DNA from: Lunularia cruciata
Lineage: Eukaryota; Streptophyta; Marchantiopsida; Lunulariales; Lunulariaceae
Length of the DNA stretch: 64,000 nucleotides
NCBI GenBank assembly: GCA_948567375.1
Contig: OX419755.1
Location: 49,729,001 to 49,793,000 of the forward strand
Direction of reading: 5' to 3'
This document shows, piece by piece, positions 57,626 through 64,000 of this stretch (position 1 is its first letter; each line of letters opens with the position of its first letter). The notes under the pieces are model-generated. The model made no database searches and was not told where the DNA came from. It saw only the letters and a list, made by a program, of their open reading frames with translations. Both the position numbers and the translations under genes were made by a program.

Positions 57626-59858
57626 TCTTTTCTCTCTCAGGGACCACATAGGGTGCCTAGCTATGAAGATTGCAGATAAGAGGCTATAGGTAAACCTATA
57701 ACTACTTGTCTAAACACGCGTGTTACCTAACAATCGGAACCCTCCACACTCGTAATTAGTATTCTTGCTATCGGGTGGAGTAGTGACGGACAACCTAACC
57801 TGTCATCACAATATGCACTCCTGGTTTGTTGGTCATCACTTCCAACATTACCATGGAGAAATACACACCACTCCTAGAAGGAAAGAACTTAAGTGTAATG
57901 CACGCACACCAATCCAAACCAACTGGGCGTACAAACAAGCATGCAAGCACAAAGAGGATCCAATCACAAGAATGCGGCAACACCTCTCTGTGCTTTTGTT
58001 GAAAACGAGCTTTAGAGCCTTCATGCTCTATCATTAAGCTAATTTCAACCTGTACTCCAAGTCTCCTCCGAGTTGTACTTCAGATCTCAACAAATTCCTC
58101 CTCCATGTGGGGATTTCTTATGTCTTCTTGATGGAGAAAAGTCAGTGCAGCTCATATGAACATAAATATTTCTTTATAGCTTGGATTCAAGTGTTCTAGG
58201 ATTCAATGGGAAGCCTATGAGATAATATTTCCAATGATATGAAATAGACCTCAATCAGATCACTAAAAATCCCTTGACAAGCTCTCAAAGTTGCAGGTTT
58301 TTGCAACTCTCGCACTAATTTCAAAATCCATTTTTTAGGGTTCTTGCCAAATTTCCTTTGGTTCTTGCCAAATTTCCCCTAATTTCTAAATTAGATGTAC
58401 ACTTGATCCTCACAAAAAAATCTGGAAATCTGAACTCTCAATCGTAGTCACAAAAGTGAGAGAATTGACATTCAATTAGGATTGAAGAAAGAAATTCTCC
58501 TCCGAGCTTACGACAATCTTTTCAATAAAACTTGTTGTATCAGATCTCACTCTCTATGAGTCCAAAGCCAACTAAATTTTCCACAGTAGTTGTTCGTGCT
58601 CTTGGTTAACAATCTGCAAAGTTTGATGGCCTAATCCAACCCCAGTCCCTAGATAAGGATCAATTCTTGAGCTAGGCTAACTTGTGAGCTCTGTAAACCC
58701 AAGTATACATGATCCAAGACCCTAAATTCTCTATTTGAAGAATTCACATGAAACCTTCACACAAAAGTTGAAAACTCTAACCAATAACAAAACTAGAAAT
58801 TTTCATAAGGTATCTCAAACCACAACTTGGGGAGTGACCAAAAACTCCAAAGCTGATCACTAGCTCTTCTCCATCACCTTACACCTCAAGAGCTTCAACT
58901 TCAATCAACCAGATCTGATTTGAGATTAATCCAAAACTGAAATTTCTTGTGCTCAATACTGGAGGAAATGTTTTTTCTCTCTAATCCCACTAACATATGG
59001 TAAAAATGTCTCAAAGAGCTCTCTCAATTGCCTACTTTGTGCTCCTGGGTATGAATTTTACCTCCCTTGATTCAATCAATCATATCCCTCTCAAAATCGG
59101 GTCAAATTGTGTGATTTTTGTCTTTGGATTGTAGCTTGTCAACTCCTCTTTCCAACCATGTCCTTTATTCCCCAAATGGCCTCCTTGAACTCCTTCTATG
59201 GTCAAAAAACTCTAGACTTCTCTCTTAGATCCAATCTCTTGCACATTTGTCCCTTAGTCTTTTTAATTTTTGACAAATGGACACCCCACAACTCCACCTT
59301 GAAGCTTATGAGCAAAAATTTAGGCATTCCTCAAATAACAAGCCCATATATTGTCAAGTCCTAGACATGCTCATAAGTAAGCACCAAAAGGAAGATAGGA
59401 TCTGGGTTTCCCATCACCACCGACTCCATGAATACCGCCTCAAAATGTACCACCAACCAGTCCCATAAGCCATCACGGTGCAAAATCTGAAGCCTAATGA
59501 GAAAAGGACTTCGGAGTGGCAGATGGGGAGCATGGGATATCTCATGCTCAAATGCTTCCTCTGATGTCCTACCACTCACGTACTGCTACAACTCTCATTC
59601 CTAACGTCCTTCTCCTTCTCGAGAGTCCTCGACTAAAAACACCCTACACTTGCCCTTATCTTTATTCATTAAAGCCCTCAAACATGGTAAGATTGTAATT
59701 CACATGACCAATCACATACAAGTTCATAGATTGCTCATATGGCAGCATCTCATCCGTTGGATCTAGCCGACAACCTAACACACTAATGTGGAGATAAAAA
59801 TGATAAGTCACTTTTTTACGGGCTATGCAAACCACAACACAACAACGTACCAATCCAA
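57626..59858. mobile_element. 2.2-kb insertion within the family B reverse transcriptase
   Basis: The reverse transcriptase reading stops at about 57620 and its preceding part (GLLDW) starts at about 59860, so what lies between was inserted. At 57790-57990 it matches the family A 5' leader (17530-17720): 'catcacaa', 'ggtcatcacttcc' and 'caatcacaagaatgc' recur in order. The rest has no domain I recognise. It is probably a truncated family A relative or a leader-only derivative without coding sequence. Confidence 0.5.
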
Positions 59859-59859
59859 T

Positions 59860-59992
59860 AGTCCATCCAACACCCGATTCATCTGATCCATGAAGATTAT
59901 TGGAGCATTAGTGAGCCCAAAAGGTAGAACTCTTTACTCAAAATGCCCATACCTTGTATCTTTTGCACATCCTCCCTATCAATGGGGATTTG
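59860..59992 (-). pseudogene. Reverse transcriptase palm fragment, family B
   Basis: The minus strand reads QIPIDREDVQK at the right edge, then with shifts a LTNAP-like segment and [11 protein letters not shown]. This is the stretch that normally precedes FLDD by a few residues. It is bordered on the right by the family C LTR at 59993 and on the left by the 2.2-kb insertion. Confidence 0.7.
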
Positions 59993-60724
59993 TGTAATAC
60001 TCCAAGGACAAGAGAAGAGAGAAAACACAAATTACACACTCAACATTTGGTGCCCCAAAGGAGCACCTTCTCTTTATTATATAGACAAAGAGGATCTCCT
60101 CCAAAGAAGTTCTACCATAGGATTAGGCACATAGATAGGTGACATGTCAGCAAGCTCCACCCTTGGATTACTTACTTGGATGGGTGACATGTCGGTCTAG
60201 GTCCTATCTGGTTGGTCAAACAAGCTTTGACTTTAAGGGAATCTTTTAGGGAATCTTCTTGTAGGAGTCTCAAAATCACGTAAGGTACTATTGGAAAGCT
60301 CTCGACAAGATAAACCAGCAGGAGGGAAGGCCAACCTTTCCTTTTTTGGGAGACAATCAACACATTTTTGAGGCCTAATTCATCCGTTTAGGCCTCCAAA
60401 ATTGCCTTCAAAGATTTTGGGCATATTTTGGTTCCTACTCTATTAGTAGAAGTCCCCTTTTGGTGATACCTTTTTCTGATCTGTTTAGTCCATCATGTGT
60501 AACATCCTTCCAGATGTTACCAAACCAATTCTCACCTTTAAATCATATGTCTACTTATTGATTCTAAGGTTCTTAAGTTTATTTTGATTTTTGCTCTATT
60601 TGTAGAAGTATTCTTTTGGTGATACTTCTATCTGATCTATTTTGACCATCATGCATAACATCATTTAAGATGTTACCAAACCAAATTTTGCATCTAGATC
60701 ATATGGCTAGCTCTTGGTATTACA
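59993..60724 (-). repeat. 3' LTR of the family C chromovirus
   Basis: The 732-bp LTR has inverted ends TGTAATA and TATTACA and matches the solo LTR at 22437-23166 along its length. On its right the minus strand reads AAAAGGAGAGAATTC, the polypurine tract that primes plus-strand synthesis (60743-60725). A TATA-like tctatataataaa lies near 60089-60077. The left flank is the interrupted family B reverse transcriptase. Confidence 0.92.
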
Positions 60725-60734
60725 GAATTCTCTC

Positions 60735-61439
60735 CTTTTAAGACGCAACGACCTCGTTGTGCAATTGTTGCTCAAATACTTGCACTAATACCGATGCATG
60801 TGTCAAATTGGCAGCGGGCTCCCATGTTGCTTCATAGAGGAGGTAACCTTTCCACTATACAAGATAGTCCACTTGTGGATGGCAAGTACCACGCATGCGT
60901 TTTTTGAGAATACGCTCCACTTCATATTCCTCTATGCCATCAATGAGTGGCGGACAAGGTCGAATGTCTTGTGTAGAATGACCTTGGCCTGATCGGGGAG
61001 CATATCTACGTAGTAGGGAAACATGGAACACTGGATGGATCTTCATGTGTGGTGGTAGCTCAAGGTGATAGGCCACAACACCGACGTGATGAAGAATCGA
61101 GAAAGGCCTAATAAAATGAGGTCTGAGCTTACAAGGTCCAACTAATGTGAGGTTGGTTGTTGATAGCCACACTTGATCCCCAACATTGAACTCCATGTGC
61201 CTACAATGTGCATCAACATATTGCTTTTGTTGATTTTGTGCAATCTGTAATCTGTGCTTGGTGCTCTCCACATCGTGTTGGATTTTAGAAACAAATGTGT
61301 TGACTGCATGGACCTTGGTAACCACTAGATGGATCTTCATCAAGCTAGAAGGTGTGAAGAGATGCTCACCATACATGAGGACGAACGGAGTGACCTGGGT
61401 GGATGCATTCACTAAATTTTTGTAAGCAAATTCTACCAA
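60735..61439 (-). pseudogene. Integrase C-terminal part and chromodomain, family C
   Basis: A 195-codon frame (61439-60855) reads MVEFAYKNLVNASTQVTPF, then YVDAHCRHMEFNVGDQVWLS, then LRPHFIRPFSILHHVGVVAY and HPVFHVSLLRRY. This is the end of the integrase core, the conserved VGDxVWL segment and the GPY/F module. It continues into EEYEVERILKKR, VDYLV and, past a stop, WKGY and ATWEP: a chromodomain with its aromatic cage residues. The stop within the chromodomain and the shift before the core make it nonfunctional. Confidence 0.88.
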
Positions 61440-61447
61440 TGGGAGTC

Positions 61448-62030
61448 CTACCTCTCTTGCTCTTCTAAGGTGAAGTTGCGTAACATGTCTTTAATTGTGC
61501 AATTAGCCCGCTTTGTTTGGCCATCTGTTTGTAGGTGGTAAGTTGTGGACATGGCCAACTTGGTTTTGAAGAAACCAAAGAGTGTTTGCCAAAACAAATT
61601 GGTGAATAGAGTGCACCTATCGGTGATAAGTACTCTAGACAAGCCATGGTGAGAGAAGATTGCATCTAAGTATAATTGAGCTAGTTGTGGAGTGGTCACA
61701 TCCTTGGTGGTAGGGCGTACATGAATCATTTTGTTGAGCCGGTCCTCAAAGACCATGATGGAGTCAAACTTTGAGGTGGTCTTGGGTAATTCACACACAA
61801 GATCCATACTCACTTGTTCTCAACGTTGGGTAGGCGTGGGGAGAGGTTGAAAGAGCACTGCAGGAGCTTGATTAGAAGCTTTGTTCTATTGACAAAGTAG
61901 GCAGCTACGCACGTAATCCATCACGTCATTGCTCATCTTGGGCCAATAGTGATGGCGCTGGATTGCATCCAAGGTCTTGTCCACTCCGACATGACCTGCA
62001 ATGGCCAAATCATGATATTATGCTAGAATG
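61448..62030 (-). pseudogene. Integrase zinc domain and catalytic core, family C
   Basis: The HHCC domain reads HDLAIAGHVGVDKTLDAI, then YWPKM and SCLLC (62010-61885). After a stop, the core gives SMDLVCELPKT with the first aspartate, FEDRLNKMIHV, and VLITDRCTLFTN, where the usual ITDRDxxF has lost its second aspartate (cysteine here). A glutamine-threonine-aspartate-glycine-glutamine turn follows at about 61530. The altered core and the stop show it is inactive. Confidence 0.85.
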
Positions 62031-62249
62031 GTAGTGCATAATTCAAGGACATTTGGGATCCATAATTTTCCATCACAAAAGGTGAGTCCTTGGATGCTGG
62101 TGACACCTTTGGATGATTGCGCTTCTACAATCTACAGATCAATTTTTGTAGCAGCCAGAATCTCTGGCTAGAATTCAGGGTTAATCTCAACCTCAACCAC
62201 CAAGTTATTTTCCATTGACATACGGGTGAATGCATCTACAAGTTGCTTC

Positions 62250-62917
62250 TTACCTTCCACGTAGGTGATTGACATGTTGAAGCGTTGTCACCACTCTGCA
62301 CACCAAATCTGGTGATGAGATAGATCCTTCTGCGTATTGAGGTAGACTAGAGATTTGTGGTCTGTCTCTACTACAAATGCATTCTTGCCCAGATAGTCCT
62401 TCCAATGCTTGGTTGCCAGAACAATGGCCAACTCTTTTCATTCTATGGTGTGGTAGTTGCGCTTTGCTGATAACAACTTTTGAGAGAAATATGCAATTGG
62501 ATGCCATCAATCATGCCACTCTTGTTGTAGGACTACTCCTATTGCTACGCTTGATGCATCTATAGCCAACTTGATTGGTCGTTTTGGGTCATACCACTTC
62601 AAAATTTGTGCATGTAGCAAGGCGGCTTTCAATTCTTGAAAGGCCAACTCTTGTGCGGTTCCCCATGTCCACTTCTTCCCCTTGCCAAGTAGTGCCGTTA
62701 AAGGTTGTGCAACCTTGGAGAAGTCCTTGACAAATCTACGATAGAATCCCGTCAACCCCAAGAAGCTCTTGAGTTGAGTCTGATCTTCTAGGGCACGCCA
62801 TTTTTGAATGACCTTTATTTTATCTATCAATACTTGAATGCCCTCTATACTTACTCTATGCCCCAAGTAATCTAATTCAAACTTGCCAAACTCACACTTT
62901 GAGATTTTGGCATACAA
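62250..62917 (-). pseudogene. RNase H and reverse transcriptase connection, family C
   Basis: A 136-codon frame (62917-62507) starts MYAKISKCEFGKFELDYLGH and runs through SFLGLTGFYRRFVKDFS, the reverse transcriptase thumb. It ends in IKLAIDASSVAIGVVLQQEW with the first RNase H aspartate. The domain then continues in another frame, with sequence reading HTIE-like and KYNVVTDHKSL-like (62480-62340). One shift at about 62510 separates the halves. Confidence 0.85.
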
Positions 62918-63574
62918 TTGATTACGTATTAAAATCTAGAGGACCTCTTGTAGATGTTGTTTGTGTTCCGTCATCGTGCTATTGTATACTAAGATATTTT
63001 CCAAGAAGATGATAACAGACTTATCCAAGTATGGACAAAATATGTCATTCATTAGACTCATGAAAGTGGCAGGTGCGTTGGTGAGGCCAAAAGGCATCAC
63101 AAGATACTCAAAGTGGCCATACTTGGTTCAAAAGGCAGTTTTGTACACATTCTCCTCTACAATTTGGATTTGATTATAACTGCTCTGCAAGTCTAATTTG
63201 GTGAAGTATCTCGCTCCATGGAGTTGATCAAACAGGTCATCCATGCAAGGTAAGGGGTATTTGTTCTTCATTGTTTGCTGATTGAGACCTCGATAGTCAA
63301 TGCACGTGCGCATTGTACAATCTTTCTTCTTCACAAACAAGACAAGAGCTCCATATGGTGATATGCTAGGTTGGATGAACCCCTTTTGTAGCATCTCCTC
63401 AATTTGAGTCTTACACTCCTCCAACTCATGAGATGATAGGCAATATGGGGCCTTACAAGGAGGTGTCTTCCCCGGGAGTGTCTCAATTTTATGATCTACT
63501 CTCCTTTTTGGTGGTAATCCTGAGGGTAGATCATCAAGAAAGATATCTTGAAATTCATCCACCATAGCCGTCAA
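62918..63574 (-). pseudogene. Reverse transcriptase with altered active site, family C
   Basis: A 148-codon frame (63574-63128) contains [17 protein letters not shown], then [38 protein letters not shown] and [16 protein letters not shown], the fingers and first palm motif with its aspartate. After a stop the reading continues [20 protein letters not shown]. The second palm motif (63007-62996) then reads FLEN instead of FLDD. Both aspartates that hold the catalytic metals are changed, so the enzyme would be dead even with the frames restored. Confidence 0.9.
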
Positions 63575-63649
63575 TTTCTCAAGAACTTGTCCATCAAGTG
63601 GTGCACTCTAGACTTCTCTTATTAGACCTATGAAACATCTATCAATCTT

Positions 63650-64000
63650 ATAGACAATTGCCGTCCCTATGACATATAGAGGCAGAATCTACCTAGGTGA
63701 TTTTTCTTTAACCCCAATGATTGACCATTTGTGGGTTCTCACTACTGTCTCCCTCCAATTTACCATAGGGTTGTAAGCTCCATCCATGGTATGCCTAAGA
63801 TTGCATCATAACAAGCTAATTGTATCACTCTCCACTCAATTGCTTCCTAATATTCTCCTACAGAGAGTGTTACCCTTCTAGGTAATGATTCAATCCTCTT
63901 TGTTTGCCCGTTAGGCAACTCTACTTCTTCAATACTATCTCTCTCTAGATCCATTCCCAATTTTATTGCAATAGAGCAAGATAAGAAATTTTTGGTTGCT
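63650..64000 (-). pseudogene. Aspartic protease end, family C (cut by window edge)
   Basis: From the right edge the minus strand reads NFLSCSIAIKLGM, then VELPNGQTKRIE and, past a stop, EAIEWRVIQLACYDAILGIPWMEL, the hydrophobic-glycine segment that closes a retropepsin fold. The D-S/T-G active site lies beyond the window. Stops follow toward the reverse transcriptase. Confidence 0.65.

Larger units (their letters stand above)
55193..60000 (-). mobile_element. Chromovirus (Ty3/gypsy) family B, minus strand, interrupted
   Basis: From right to left on the minus strand are a reverse transcriptase part (59992-59860), a foreign insertion, the rest of reverse transcriptase (57620-57300), RNase H (57229-56939), integrase (56827-55853), a chromodomain-like end and the 3' LTR (55604-55193). 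A polypurine stretch AGTGGGAGAATA lies directly before the LTR start. The upstream half is cut off by the family C element at 59993. Domains match the plus-strand copy at 18.7-21.1 kb but are better preserved here. Confidence 0.85.
59993..64000 (-). mobile_element. Chromovirus (Ty3/gypsy) family C, minus strand, 5' part beyond the window
   Basis: From right to left are protease end, reverse transcriptase, RNase H, integrase, chromodomain and 3' LTR, in standard Ty3/gypsy order. Open stretches of 120-195 codons remain, so it is the least decayed element in the window, but frame changes and an altered reverse transcriptase active site show it is dead. It lies in the family B reverse transcriptase and is therefore younger. 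Confidence 0.9.

Overview
This window looks like nuclear DNA of a land plant, probably a seed-free plant such as a moss, liverwort or lycophyte; the phylum is an inference. It holds one intron-containing, conserved eukaryotic gene (EMC1, with plant-like residues) and one broken conserved gene (PRCC family), set in AT-rich DNA made mostly of decayed, nested Ty3/gypsy elements, two of them with chromodomain-type ends. I saw no rRNA, tRNA, CRISPR, bacterial operon or organelle block.

Left arm, 1-32 kb. About 0.34-4.0 kb is a badly eroded minus-strand Ty3/gypsy copy (family A) with an LTR-containing insertion. 4.0-8.4 kb is gene-free with degenerate tandem repeats. A plus-strand Ty3/gypsy element (family B) starts with an LTR at 8428 and a primer-binding site, and runs to about 21.1 kb. 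A whole minus-strand family A element (10301-18731) sits inside its protease region. A fragment (21.1 kb) and a clean solo LTR (22437-23166, 5-bp target duplication) of family C follow. 23.2-29.3 kb holds nothing I can name. A decayed Tigger/pogo DNA transposon (29.4-31.9 kb) is split by a minus-strand LTR of family D.

Gene island, 32-45.6 kb. EMC1 (minus, 13 proposed exons, 33081-38847) encodes the large beta-propeller subunit of the ER membrane protein complex. It diverges from a PRCC-family gene (plus, 40312-42004) that carries an apparent single-base frameshift in a C run and an in-frame TGA inside the conserved C-terminal block. The shared upstream region holds a TATA box and two copies of a 19-bp motif. 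Beyond PRCC lie a 315-bp-period tandem duplication and a 65-bp-arm foldback.

Right arm, 45.6-64 kb. A PIF/Harbinger-type transposase remnant contains a recent 98-bp triplication and a 155-bp duplication. 49.3-53.9 kb shows nothing recognisable. A 187-codon minus-strand ORF at 54676-55239 begins inside a family B LTR whose upstream half is packed with heat-shock-element-like GAA/TTC arrays. That LTR is the 3' end of a minus-strand chromovirus (55.19-60 kb), broken by a 2.2-kb insertion and then by a second minus-strand chromovirus (family C, 59993 to beyond the window end).

The most interesting points are the HSE-rich LTR promoter with its fused downstream ORF, the two lesions in PRCC, the foldback near 44.8 kb, and the nesting order.
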